Source of the DNA: an uncultured Eubacteriales bacterium
GTDB lineage: Bacteria > Bacillota > Clostridia > Oscillospirales > Acutalibacteraceae
Reading direction: 5' to 3'
DNA length: 23,409 nucleotides
NCBI GenBank assembly: GCA_900320235.1
Contig: ONRO01000218.1
Coordinates: 1 to 23,409 of the forward strand
The notes beneath the pieces were generated by a model. That model did no database searches. It saw only the letters and a list, made by a program, of their open reading frames with translations, and had not been told where the DNA came from. Positions 15,025-22,832 of this stretch are shown piece by piece. Each line of letters opens with the position of its first letter. The first letter of the stretch is position 1. The position numbers and the translations under genes are program-made.

Positions 15025-16029
15025 ATGAAGAATATTCTTATTATCAATACTGGTGGAACAATCGGCAGCCATGAAGAAAATGGCGTGATTTCTTCTGAAA
15101 AGGGAAAATGCCGTATCCTTGAACTATATAATGAAGCATTTCCGGGTTCACAAACAGAATTTACAACTGTTGAACCATATAATATCTTAAGTGAAAACCT
15201 TGAAACCCTACACTGGGAAATGCTGATTCATTTTATCATCTCAATTGATAAAAGCTGCTATGATGGAATAATTATCACGCACGGCAGTGATACACTCAGC
15301 TACACATCTGCTATGCTCGGGATGTGTCTGCATAATCTTGGTATTCCTATTGTGATAACTGCTTCAGACTATGTCCCGGATCATCCGCAAAGCAATGCTC
15401 TTGATAATTTCTCTGCTTCTGTAAAACTCATCAATAATTGTCACAACGGTGTTTATACGGTGTATAAAAACAGAAATGATAATTCTGCACGTGTTTTTAT
15501 TCCTACACGAATGCAGGAAGCTGACAGATTCAATGATAGATTTTCTGAAACAGATGGATTACCTTTCGGATTCATCAATAATGAAGGATGTCAGGATATT
15601 CTCTGCAAGATAAGGCATACTGAAAACAAAACAAACAGCCTTGAGCTGTCATCATTGCGTTTTTCAAAAAATGTCTTGTCTGTGCACCCTTATCCTTCAA
15701 TCAATTGGGAGAAAATCACTCCTGATGACAATACAGGTGCTGTTTTACTGATAACATATCATTCCGGAACGGTTCCTGAAAAAGCAGAGCTCCTGCTTGA
15801 AAAATGTCTTGAAAATAAAATCCCGCTTTTTTTATGCTCGCTGAAAAAATCCTCAAAAGCCATTTACGAAACAAGCAGCAATCTGCTGAAAAAGGGCGCT
15901 CTGCCGCTTTATAATATGTCAACAGAAAGTGCATATGCAAAGCTGCTGCTTGCAGTAAATCTTTCTCAGGATAATATCGCAGAATTTATGAAAAAGGATA
16001 TTTATTTTGAGACCATACAGCCTGAATGA
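15025..16029 (+). CDS. Divergent L-asparaginase-like protein
   Basis: The 334-residue protein matches the bacterial asparaginase/glutaminase family in length and in its N-terminal L-I-I-N-T-G-G-T-I-G, where T12 is the nucleophile that attacks the amide. The second signature reads T-H-G-S-D-T at 85-90, where the family normally has HGTDT. The usual SDxxxN element appears as S-N-A-L-D-N, TG[AS] appears as T-A-S, and I see no lysine where the catalytic one is expected (the region reads T-R-M-Q-E-A-D-R-F). No signal peptide is present, so it resembles the cytosolic type I group. Activity on asparagine is thus uncertain; another amide or a non-catalytic role is possible. GAGG lies 4 nt before the ATG, rather close. 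It has its own strong promoter. Confidence 0.8.
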   Translation: MKNILIINTGGTIGSHEENGVISSEKGKCRILELYNEAFPGSQTEFTTVEPYNILSENLETLHWEMLIHFIISIDKSCYDGIIITHGSDTLSYTSAMLGMCLHNLGIPIVITASDYVPDHPQSNALDNFSASVKLINNCHNGVYTVYKNRNDNSARVFIPTRMQEADRFNDRFSETDGLPFGFINNEGCQDILCKIRHTENKTNSLELSSLRFSKNVLSVHPYPSINWEKITPDDNTGAVLLITYHSGTVPEKAELLLEKCLENKIPLFLCSLKKSSKAIYETSSNLLKKGALPLYNMSTESAYAKLLLAVNLSQDNIAEFMKKDIYFETIQPE

Positions 16030-16181
16030 TATATATATGTGGCAAATACCCGTAAAACAGCCTCAGAAGTCTTTTCCTGAAAAACACGGACAGTTTTTAT
16101 AAACAGTCACTGAAAAACCGGATAACATATTAATTACTGTTTGTATTTTTATGATACTTAAAAACAAAGGAGGAATAAAAT

Positions 16182-17099
16182 TTGAAGATCGAGATTCGTA
16201 ATATTACTAAAAATTTCGGCGAAAAAGAGGTACTCCGCGGCATCAGCTTTGAAGCTGAAAGCGGCAGAGCTCACGGTCTTCTTGGCAGAAACGGTGCAGG
16301 TAAAACTACTACAATACGCATTATTATGGGAGTATTCTTTCAGAACAGCGGTGAGATACTTGTTGACGGAAAAGAAATAAACCGTGATAAGCTGAAAATC
16401 GGTTATCTGCCGGAGGAAAGAGGTCTTTATCCTAAGATCAGAATCAATGAGCAGCTTATTTATTTTGGCATGCTCAGAGGACTGTCAAAGCAACAGGCTA
16501 AGGATGCAAGCGTAAAATGGCTTGACCGTATGGGCATGACAGAATATAAGGATAAGAAACTTGAAACGCTCAGTAAGGGTAATCAGCAGAAAATACAGCT
16601 TGCTGCCACTTTACTCTGCGATCCTAAGCTGATTATTCTTGACGAACCGTTTTCCGGTCTTGATCCTGTCAATGCTATGCTGCTGAAGGATGTTATTAAA
16701 GAAATGATAGACGGCGGCTCCGCTGTTCTTTTCTCAAGTCATCAGATGAATTACATAGAGGAATTCTGCAGGGATATTTCTATCCTTAATGCAGGCAGGA
16801 TCGCTGTCGATGGACAGATCAATGAGATCAAGCGCAGCTATCCCAGAAATACAATCCTGATTTATTCGGAAAAGTATGAGCATCTCTCTGCTTTTATTTC
16901 AAAAAGCTTCTCCGGCAGAATTGATTCAGTCGATGGCAGCGAAAAAGACAATGCCGTTACTGTAAAGCTGAAAAATGAAAATGACAAGGATGAGCTTCTG
17001 AAGCTTTTGCTTGAAAATAAATTCCAGCTTGACGGCTTCAAGGTAAAAGAACCATCTCTGAATGATATTTTTGTTCAGTATACGGAGGGCGGAATATGA
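16182..17099 (+). CDS. ABC exporter ATPase (NatA-like)
   Basis: The 305-residue ATPase has Walker A G-R-N-G-A-G-K-T-T (35-43), signature L-S-K-G-N-Q-Q-K from 130, Walker B I-I-L-D-E-P with D154/E155, D-loop G-L-D-P and H-loop S-S-H. A C-terminal domain ends P-S-L-N-D-I-F-V-Q-Y-T, as in NatA-type ABC-2 exporters. It would power the membrane subunit encoded next, whose ATG overlaps its TGA stop (ATGA). The start is TTG at 16182; a perfect AAAGGAGG (16166-16173) lies 8 nt before it, and the protein M-K-I-E-I-R-N-I-T-K begins as expected. NatA of Bacillus is linked to sodium export, but this family also exports peptides and drugs, so the substrate is open. Confidence 0.9.
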   Translation: MKIEIRNITKNFGEKEVLRGISFEAESGRAHGLLGRNGAGKTTTIRIIMGVFFQNSGEILVDGKEINRDKLKIGYLPEERGLYPKIRINEQLIYFGMLRGLSKQQAKDASVKWLDRMGMTEYKDKKLETLSKGNQQKIQLAATLLCDPKLIILDEPFSGLDPVNAMLLKDVIKEMIDGGSAVLFSSHQMNYIEEFCRDISILNAGRIAVDGQINEIKRSYPRNTILIYSEKYEHLSAFISKSFSGRIDSVDGSEKDNAVTVKLKNENDKDELLKLLLENKFQLDGFKVKEPSLNDIFVQYTEGGI

Positions 17100-18346
17100 A
17101 AAACTTTTTTAAGATACTTAAATTTGAATATCTGAACTGTGTCAGAAATAAAGCTTTCATAATTATCACAGCATTTCTTGTATGTGGTTCTTTTCTGTTT
17201 TCTCTGCTTCCGGGTCTGATTATTTCCATTACTCAGGAAAGCAGCGATGAAATTCAGGAAAATACAGAAAAAAGTATTATTGCAGTTATGAAATGCAATT
17301 ATGATGATGAGCTTGTGAAAAGCGAAATCGCTCCGTACTTTCCCGACTATGATATTAAAATCACTGATGAGGACAGAAAAACGGTCGAAAACAAGGTCAA
17401 CAATGATGAGTACATATTTGCAGCAGAGATCGACTCCCCCCTTTCCCTGATTTATATTACCAAGAATAATACCATCTATGACACAAACAGTCAGCTGCTC
17501 AGTCAGGCTGTCAAAAACATGTATACTGTAACAAAGCTGTCTGAACACGGACTCTCTCAGGCTGAAACTGATGCTCTTATGAATACTCCTGTAAATACAC
17601 AGCTTGTTTCAACAGGCACTGACCAGACAAAAAACTATTTCCCTGTTTATCTGCTGATGTGTATTCTTTTTACAGCAATAACAACATATGGTCAGCTTGT
17701 TACCCAGAGTGTTGTCAGTGAAAAGAATACCAGGGCAATGGAACTTCTCATAACCTGCGCAAAGCCAGCTGAACTTATGTTCGGAAAGGTCATAGGCGCC
17801 GGTCTTGCAGGTCTTACACAGCTTGCGCTTATCTTTATGTCAGTGTCCCTGTCATTCACCTATTCTCCGAAGAATATGATTCCAGAGGAAATCCGGGAAT
17901 TTATTAATTTCCCTGTTGAAACACTTATTTCAGCGCTGATTTTCTTTATTCTCGGCTATTTCATCTACGCCTTCCTTCTCGGCGCACTTGCTTCATTTGC
18001 GTCAAAGACCGAAGATCTTAATGGTCTGACGACCCCTGTTCTGTTTATTCTTATCGGTATTTATATGATGCTTATTTTCATGTGCAGCGGCGGAATGGTA
18101 GACAGCACTGTTATGATTGTCCTTTCCTATTTCCCGCTCAGTGCCCCGATGGCAATGTTCGTGAGATCAACACTTGTAGATATTACAATATGGGAAGTTG
18201 CTGTTTCTGTTGTGCTGCAACTTGCGACAATCGTTGTTTTTGGTATGCTGGCTTCTGCAATTTACAAGATCGGTGTACTTATGTACGGCAATCCGCCTAA
18301 GATTTCAGAAATAATCAATATGGTAAAAAAGAGCAAGAACTCATAA
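17096..18346 (+). CDS. ABC exporter permease (NatB-like)
   Basis: The 416-residue permease has the NatB/ABC2_membrane_3 plan: a first helix at about 20-45, a large extracytoplasmic domain to about 185, then five or more helices. The coupling segment S-V-V-S-E-K-N-T-R-A-M-E-L-L-I-T-C-A-K-P, followed by M-F-G-K-V-I-G-A-G, is diagnostic of this group. It starts inside the stop codon of the ATPase gene, with GGAGG 7 nt before the ATG, so the pair is translationally coupled. The hydrolase gene begins 40 bp after its end, with no terminator between. Confidence 0.9.
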   Translation: MKNFFKILKFEYLNCVRNKAFIIITAFLVCGSFLFSLLPGLIISITQESSDEIQENTEKSIIAVMKCNYDDELVKSEIAPYFPDYDIKITDEDRKTVENKVNNDEYIFAAEIDSPLSLIYITKNNTIYDTNSQLLSQAVKNMYTVTKLSEHGLSQAETDALMNTPVNTQLVSTGTDQTKNYFPVYLLMCILFTAITTYGQLVTQSVVSEKNTRAMELLITCAKPAELMFGKVIGAGLAGLTQLALIFMSVSLSFTYSPKNMIPEEIREFINFPVETLISALIFFILGYFIYAFLLGALASFASKTEDLNGLTTPVLFILIGIYMMLIFMCSGGMVDSTVMIVLSYFPLSAPMAMFVRSTLVDITIWEVAVSVVLQLATIVVFGMLASAIYKIGVLMYGNPPKISEIINMVKKSKNS

Positions 18347-18386
18347 TCACTGAAACTTATCCGAAATCATGCAAAGGACGATTCTT

Positions 18387-19370
18387 ATGATATTTTCAGC
18401 CCGGAAAATAATTTCATCTATAATTTTAATAAGCTTTGCATTATGCCTTCAGACAGGCTGCTCTGATAATAATTCCGGTGATATCAGCAATGTTATACCC
18501 GGCAATGAAAAAACCTCTGCTTCTTCTTCCGATATCATTGCAGATAAAAATGACTTTGATTTCACGTCCTATGAAAGCCCGGAAATATCAGGTATTGAAA
18601 AAATCAGCGAAGAAAATGCTTTTTCAGACAAATGTCAGACCTTCAGATTTTCCTATCTTTCAGATTCCTATAATATCGGAGCCTACATTTCGATTCCTCT
18701 TTCCTGCATCGAAAAACAAGAACCATGCAGATGTATTCTTTATAACCGGGGCGGAAACGACCATATGGGACTTCTCGGGATCCATGACACTGAAAAATTC
18801 TGTGCCGCAACAGGACGTATTGTAATAGCTTCTCAGTACAGAGGTGCCGGCGGTGCACAGGGTGAAGATCAGTTCGGCGGTGACGATCTTCGGGATGTTG
18901 CAAAGCTTATTGATCTTTGCGAAAAAACATTCCGGTTTGCAGACATGACCGATTTTTGTATTGCCGGACTCTCAAGAGGCGGAATGATGTCATATATGAC
19001 CGCAAAACAGGACAGCCGTATTAAAAAAATGGTTGTCATCTCCGCGGTAAGCGACCTTATAAGCTCGTATTACGATAATACAGATATGGAAACTATGCTG
19101 CACGCTGCTATCGGCTGCTCTCCAGAGGAAGCTATGGACGAATATAAAAAAAGATCTGCCGTTTACTGGTCAGAAAAAATCAGGATCCCTGTACTTATAA
19201 TACACAGCAGATATGACAGTCTTATTTCTTTTGAACAAGCCGAAGTAATGTATGAAAAACTCCGCAAAACAACCGACTGTACCTTTATCAGGCACGAGGA
19301 TAATGTGCACGGCATACATCGTGAAGACCTGTCAGCTATTGCAGAATGGCTTGAAAAACATGAAAAATGA
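18387..19370 (+). CDS. Lipoprotein alpha/beta hydrolase, S9 peptidase-like
   Basis: The 327-residue protein has a lipoprotein signal: positively charged start, hydrophobic core and lipobox L-Q-T-G-C, with C25 the predicted lipid-modified residue. The rest is an alpha/beta hydrolase of the prolyl-oligopeptidase/acyl-peptidase kind. Its nucleophile elbow is G-L-S-R-G-G with S196, the acid is D277 in H-S-R-Y-D-S, and the base is H308 in N-V-H-G. An oxyanion-type R-G-G-N segment lies upstream. It would act outside the membrane on a peptide or ester. I use ATG 18387 because AAAGGA (18373-18378) is 8 nt before it; an earlier ATG at 18369 has no such site. It lies 40 bp after the exporter permease and 53 bp before another lipoprotein, suggesting one transcript. 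Confidence 0.85.
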   Translation: MIFSARKIISSIILISFALCLQTGCSDNNSGDISNVIPGNEKTSASSSDIIADKNDFDFTSYESPEISGIEKISEENAFSDKCQTFRFSYLSDSYNIGAYISIPLSCIEKQEPCRCILYNRGGNDHMGLLGIHDTEKFCAATGRIVIASQYRGAGGAQGEDQFGGDDLRDVAKLIDLCEKTFRFADMTDFCIAGLSRGGMMSYMTAKQDSRIKKMVVISAVSDLISSYYDNTDMETMLHAAIGCSPEEAMDEYKKRSAVYWSEKIRIPVLIIHSRYDSLISFEQAEVMYEKLRKTTDCTFIRHEDNVHGIHREDLSAIAEWLEKHEK

Positions 19371-19423
19371 TGCCATTTCATCATCATGTCAGGAAAACAA
19401 ATACGAATGCGAGGAAGATCAAA

Positions 19424-20059
19424 ATGAAAAGAATAACTGCATTATTTCTTATTTTGTCAATGACTGTTCTTTTTTCAGCCTGCACGGAAAACAGAAAGCC
19501 GGATCCTTCCGAAAGCACGTCAGAATTCTCCGAAAAATCTGTACATACTGAGCACAGCACGGAAGAACAGCAATCTTCAGAAATATCCGCAAATTCTATG
19601 CCTGAAAACAGCAATGATAATCAGCAGTCTTCAAAGGCCGTATCAGAAGGGAGCATTGATATGAAAAAATTGCCTCAGATAGAGAAGATAACGATGACCG
19701 TAAACGGTTCGATGGCTTACACTACTGAATATGAGGTCCTTCGTACTGAAAACGGAGTGACCGTTTCAAAATATGAGGGCCCATGGAATTATCATGATGA
19801 TACAACAAGAGAGGACTTTCTTGATATGCGCAAAGAAGGCGGCGAGGATCTTTACAATCAGATTTGCAAGGCTGCTTCGGACTGCGGTGTGAAATCGTGG
19901 GACGGCTTCTCACGTTCATTCAGTGATGTTTGTGACGGTGAAAGCATCAGCGTGAATGCAACCATTGACGGAAAAGCAATTTCTGCACATGGTTATGTTG
20001 CAAAACCTGATGGCTACCGTGAATTCGTGCAGATCCTGAATGATATTCTGAGCAGCTGA
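19424..20059 (+). CDS. Small lipoprotein of unknown function
   Basis: The 211-residue product starts M-K-R-I-T-A-L-F and has lipobox L-F-S-A-C with C20, so it is probably anchored to the outer face of the membrane. Residues 21-80 are a low-complexity Ser/Glu/Asn linker. The C-terminal part (about 85-211) is folded-looking, with K-S-W-D-G-F, a central D-G-E-S and D-G-K-A-I-S-A-H-G, and P-D-G-Y-R-E-F near the end. I do not recognise the family with certainty. GAGGA lies 8 nt before the ATG; a frame opening at 19367 has no support. It ends the run of genes that starts with the NatAB-like exporter, and a hairpin terminator follows. Confidence 0.8.
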   Translation: MKRITALFLILSMTVLFSACTENRKPDPSESTSEFSEKSVHTEHSTEEQQSSEISANSMPENSNDNQQSSKAVSEGSIDMKKLPQIEKITMTVNGSMAYTTEYEVLRTENGVTVSKYEGPWNYHDDTTREDFLDMRKEGGEDLYNQICKAASDCGVKSWDGFSRSFSDVCDGESISVNATIDGKAISAHGYVAKPDGYREFVQILNDILSS

Positions 20060-20078
20060 AAAAAACAACTTTTCTGCT

Positions 20079-20112
20079 AACAAGCCGATGGACTACGGTT
20101 CATCGGCTTGTT
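20079..20112 (+). terminator. Hairpin terminator after the lipoprotein
   Basis: AACAAGCCGATG and CATCGGCTTGTT form a perfect 12-bp stem with a 10-nt loop. The trailing sequence GTATTATT is only moderately T-rich, so termination may be partial. Confidence 0.65.
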
Positions 20113-20219
20113 GTATTATTCTGAATAATAATATGAAACAAGTTTTTTAAATATAGTATTACTATTCGTTATATTCTTATTATATATACGTCTTGTATAT
20201 TTATTATCCTGTAAAAGCA

Positions 20220-20248
20220 TTGATATATTCCACAAGTAGAATTATAAT
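20220..20248 (+). promoter_or_regulatory. Sigma-A promoter of the PadR operon
   Basis: TTGATA (20220-20225) and a perfect TATAAT (20243-20248) are separated by exactly 17 bp. The predicted start is near 20255, within the second dyad. Confidence 0.85.
20227..20242. promoter_or_regulatory. PadR operator candidate 1
   Basis: ATTCCACAAGTAGAAT is an imperfect dyad (ATTCCAC/GTAGAAT, 6 of 7 matched) that fills nearly the whole spacer between -35 and -10. It is 13/16 identical to the dyad 24 bp downstream. A protein bound here would block RNA polymerase. Confidence 0.7.
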
Positions 20249-20250
20249 AT

Positions 20251-20266
20251 ATTCAACAAATGGAAT
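20251..20266. promoter_or_regulatory. PadR operator candidate 2
   Basis: ATTCAACAAATGGAAT repeats the same 4-8-4 layout (ATTC-N8-GAAT) just after the -10 box, over the likely transcription start and just before GGAGG. The centre-to-centre distance to site 1 is 24 bp. Confidence 0.7.
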
Positions 20267-20278
20267 ATGGAGGCGCTT

Positions 20279-20839
20279 ATGCTTAAACATGGTATATTAG
20301 GATTGCTAAACTATGGAAGTATGACTGGTTATGATATCGTCCTCATCTTCAAGGATTCATTGAGTTATTTCTGGCATGCACAGACAAGTCAGATTTACAG
20401 AGAACTGCACACAATAAAAAAGAATGGCTGGGCTACTGATGAAACAATTGTTCAGGACGGCAAACCCGATAAAAAAGAATTCACAATAACGGAAAAAGGC
20501 AGAGAAGAACTCAGACGCTGGTTATCAGAAGACAATATCGGACTTAAGATAAGAAGTCCTCTTATGATGAAAACATTTTTCAGAGGAGAATTCAGTCTGG
20601 AAGAAAATATTGATTATTTTGAAAAGCTAAAGCATGAAAGCTATGGATTTGCACATAAAATGACTGTTACTCCACCTGATACAGAAAAATATGTCAGACT
20701 AATTAACGATCCGATGAAAGCACTGTATTGGAAAATGACAATAGAATACGGATTGATGTATTCAAAAATGTATGGAGAATGGCTTGATAATTGTCTAAAG
20801 CAAATGGAGGAATTAAAAAATGAAAATTCTGATAATTAA
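20279..20839 (+). CDS. PadR-family transcriptional regulator
   Basis: The 186-residue protein is a two-part PadR-family repressor. The N-terminal winged helix (about 1-85) has M-L-K-H-G-I-L-G-L-L-N-Y-G-S-M-T-G-Y-D-I, S-Q-I-Y-R-E-L and a wing followed by F-T-I-T-E-K-G-R-E-E-L. The C-terminal half (90-175) is the helical Vir_act_alpha_C-type dimerisation part. The ATG at 20279 has GGAGG 5 nt upstream; another in-frame ATG at 20267 overlaps that site. Two dyads in its promoter indicate autoregulation. The gene overlaps the next by 20 bp, so the reductase-membrane fusion is almost surely its main target. The ligand cannot be told. Confidence 0.9.
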   Translation: MLKHGILGLLNYGSMTGYDIVLIFKDSLSYFWHAQTSQIYRELHTIKKNGWATDETIVQDGKPDKKEFTITEKGREELRRWLSEDNIGLKIRSPLMMKTFFRGEFSLEENIDYFEKLKHESYGFAHKMTVTPPDTEKYVRLINDPMKALYWKMTIEYGLMYSKMYGEWLDNCLKQMEELKNENSDN

Positions 20840-22433
20840 CGGAAGTCCGAAAGGGAAAAAAAGCAACACCTTTAAACTGACTGAGTCTTTTATCAGTGGA
20901 ATATCCGAAAAAACAGAAACAGAATGTGAAGAAATAATTGTTAAAGATAAAAATATCGGCAATTGTATCGGATGCTTCGGATGCTGGAATAAAACGCCGG
21001 GAACATGCGTGTTAAAGGATGATATGAAGGAAGTTCTCGACAGGATTCTCTGGGCTGATATTGTGATATGGTCATTCGGCCTTTATTATTTCAATGTTCC
21101 AGGAAGGCTGAAAACTCTTATCGATCGTCAGCTTCCGCTTGCATTGCCGTTCATGGTCAGCGAAAGCGAAAGCGGCGGTCATCCGATGAGATTTGATATG
21201 TCAGGAAAACGCCATGTCATTATTTCAACCTGCGGTTTCTATACAGCAAAGGGAAACTATGGTTCTGTAACAGCCATGTTCGATCATTTTCTCGGGGAAA
21301 ACAATTATGAAACCATCTTTTGCGGACAGGGCGAATTATTCAGGGTTGAAGAACTGCACAGCCGCACGGATGAATATCTCAGTTATGTAAAGCAGGCAGG
21401 TCAGGAGTTTATTACAGAAGGAATAAGTCAGCAAACAAGAGATAGTTTAAATGAACTGCTGTTTTCCAGGGAAACCTTTGAAGCAATGGCCGATGCAAGC
21501 TGGGGTGTTTCAAAGGAAACCGGTGAAAAAGAGGACGATACTTTCATTTTCACAAAGCAGATGGCTTCAGTGTATAATAAGTCATCATATAATGGAAAAG
21601 ATATCGTTCTTGAGATGTGCTATTCAGATGAAAACAAATCATATCAGATCATTCTGAAAAAAGACGGTTTCGAGATTCTGAAAGAAAACTTTTTGTCCCC
21701 CACCACAAAAATAATTACTCCTTTCACAGTATGGAAGGATATTGCTGCCGGAAAAATAAGCGGTTCCGGGGCAATGATGAAAAAACTCTACCGGGTCGAA
21801 GGTAACTTTGATATTATGCTCAACTGGGAAAAATATTTCGGCTCAGGCAATGTAAAACAAAAATCAGAAAAAAACACCTCAGATAAAAACAACAGTAGTA
21901 CAAATATGATAATAATGCTGATCCCATGGATAGCTTTCTGGATAGCCGCATCAATAGACAGTTATGCCGGCAGTCTGATCACGATCGGAATCTGTGCACT
22001 TACCAGTCTGTTTTTCTTCCGTTTCCGCAAAACAATATATGATGTCATTTCCTCATCTGCTGTTATTGGTTTTTCAGCAATGGCACTTCTTCTTCCGGAT
22101 GCAGTAAAATTTATTATCCCCGGCTCATACCTTGCATTTGGTCTGATGTGGAGCGTGTCATGTCTTTCCAGAATCCCGCTGACAGCCTGGTATTCAATGA
22201 AAAGCTATAACGGCGAATCTGCTTTTGAAAATCCTTTGTTTATGAGAACAAACCGTATTCTTACTCTTGCGTGGGGAGTTTTATATATAATTACAAGTGT
22301 ATGGACATTTTTCCTGATGGGAACTCCACTTTCCCCCTTCCTTTCAATCATCAATAATATCATTCCTGTTCTTATGGGCTTTTTCACAAAATGGTTCCAG
22401 AACTGGTATCCGGCTCATTATGCTTCTAAATGA
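20820..22433 (+). CDS. Fusion: FMN reductase-like, SCP2-like and membrane domains
   Basis: This 537-residue protein joins three parts. Residues 1-200 are a flavodoxin-like NAD(P)H:FMN reductase domain, with the phosphate loop I-N-G-S-P-K-G-K-K-S-N-T and four cysteines, C49, C52, C55 and C63 (CX2CX2CX7C). That spacing is seen in 4Fe-4S iron-sulfur flavoproteins. Residues 242-342 resemble an SCP2 sterol-carrier domain, a lipid-binding fold: T-K-I-I-T-P, V-W-K-D-I-A-A-G-K and V-E-G-N-F-D. After a polar linker, residues 362-530 form about five or six membrane helices, with R-I-P-L-T-A-W-Y-S-M and R-T-N-R-I-L-T-L-A-W-G. The flavin and SCP2-like parts would face the cytosol. It could reduce a membrane-bound lipid or quinone-like compound; that is inference. 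GGAGG lies 9 nt before the ATG. It is cotranscribed with the overlapping PadR gene. Confidence 0.87.
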   Translation: MKILIINGSPKGKKSNTFKLTESFISGISEKTETECEEIIVKDKNIGNCIGCFGCWNKTPGTCVLKDDMKEVLDRILWADIVIWSFGLYYFNVPGRLKTLIDRQLPLALPFMVSESESGGHPMRFDMSGKRHVIISTCGFYTAKGNYGSVTAMFDHFLGENNYETIFCGQGELFRVEELHSRTDEYLSYVKQAGQEFITEGISQQTRDSLNELLFSRETFEAMADASWGVSKETGEKEDDTFIFTKQMASVYNKSSYNGKDIVLEMCYSDENKSYQIILKKDGFEILKENFLSPTTKIITPFTVWKDIAAGKISGSGAMMKKLYRVEGNFDIMLNWEKYFGSGNVKQKSEKNTSDKNNSSTNMIIMLIPWIAFWIAASIDSYAGSLITIGICALTSLFFFRFRKTIYDVISSSAVIGFSAMALLLPDAVKFIIPGSYLAFGLMWSVSCLSRIPLTAWYSMKSYNGESAFENPLFMRTNRILTLAWGVLYIITSVWTFFLMGTPLSPFLSIINNIIPVLMGFFTKWFQNWYPAHYASK

Positions 22434-22478
22434 TTTTATTTCCCCTGTTTTTCTGCAAACTCAATCCGTTTATATCCT

Positions 22479-22685
22479 TATACTGATATATAATTGAATG
22501 CTAAAAAATAAAAGTTTCGCAGGAACTTTACAAAGGCTTGCTGTTTCCAAAGGGAGCGGGTGTCCTTTTGTAACAGCTGCAAAGCAGCACCGACCGAGCC
22601 GGCAAGTCAGACCCAGAACCTAAGGTCAGGGGTACGGGGCAGAAAGCCATCAATTTCTCATGCTTCCTCTTTTATTGAAAATTAG
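22479..22685. repeat. Dispersed intergenic repeat, copy B (long form)
   Basis: Two blocks (22479-22552 and 22619-22685) match copy A at 1509-1583 and 1591-1656 in the same orientation. Between them lie 66 bp that copy A lacks, including a GCTGCAAAGCAGC hairpin and GCCGGC. As with copy A, it sits between convergent genes. Confidence 0.75.
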
Positions 22686-22711
22686 TATTAAAAACTCTAT
22701 CTCCACTGGTC

Positions 22712-22759
22712 AAAAAAAGCGCCGGCAGCTTCCATATTTTCGGAAGTGCCGGCATTTTT
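22712..22759. terminator. Bidirectional hairpin terminator
   Basis: GCCGGCAGCTTCC (22721-22733) pairs with GGAAGTGCCGGC (22742-22753), 12 bp with one bulged G. The plus strand ends in five Ts (22755-22759) and the minus strand in seven (plus-strand As 22712-22718). It can stop both the fusion-gene transcript and the acetyltransferase transcript. Confidence 0.85.
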
Positions 22760-22832
22760 GCGGACTATGATTATAAATAGTTCCGATACTGCACAATTCT
22801 TACATGAGTATACAGATTTTCATTTTAAAAGC

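Larger units (their letters stand above)
22434..22832. other. Intergenic region between convergent genes
   Basis: No gene is seen in these 399 bp. They hold repeat copy B (22479-22685) and a two-way terminator (22712-22759), with AT-rich DNA around them. Confidence 0.65.
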
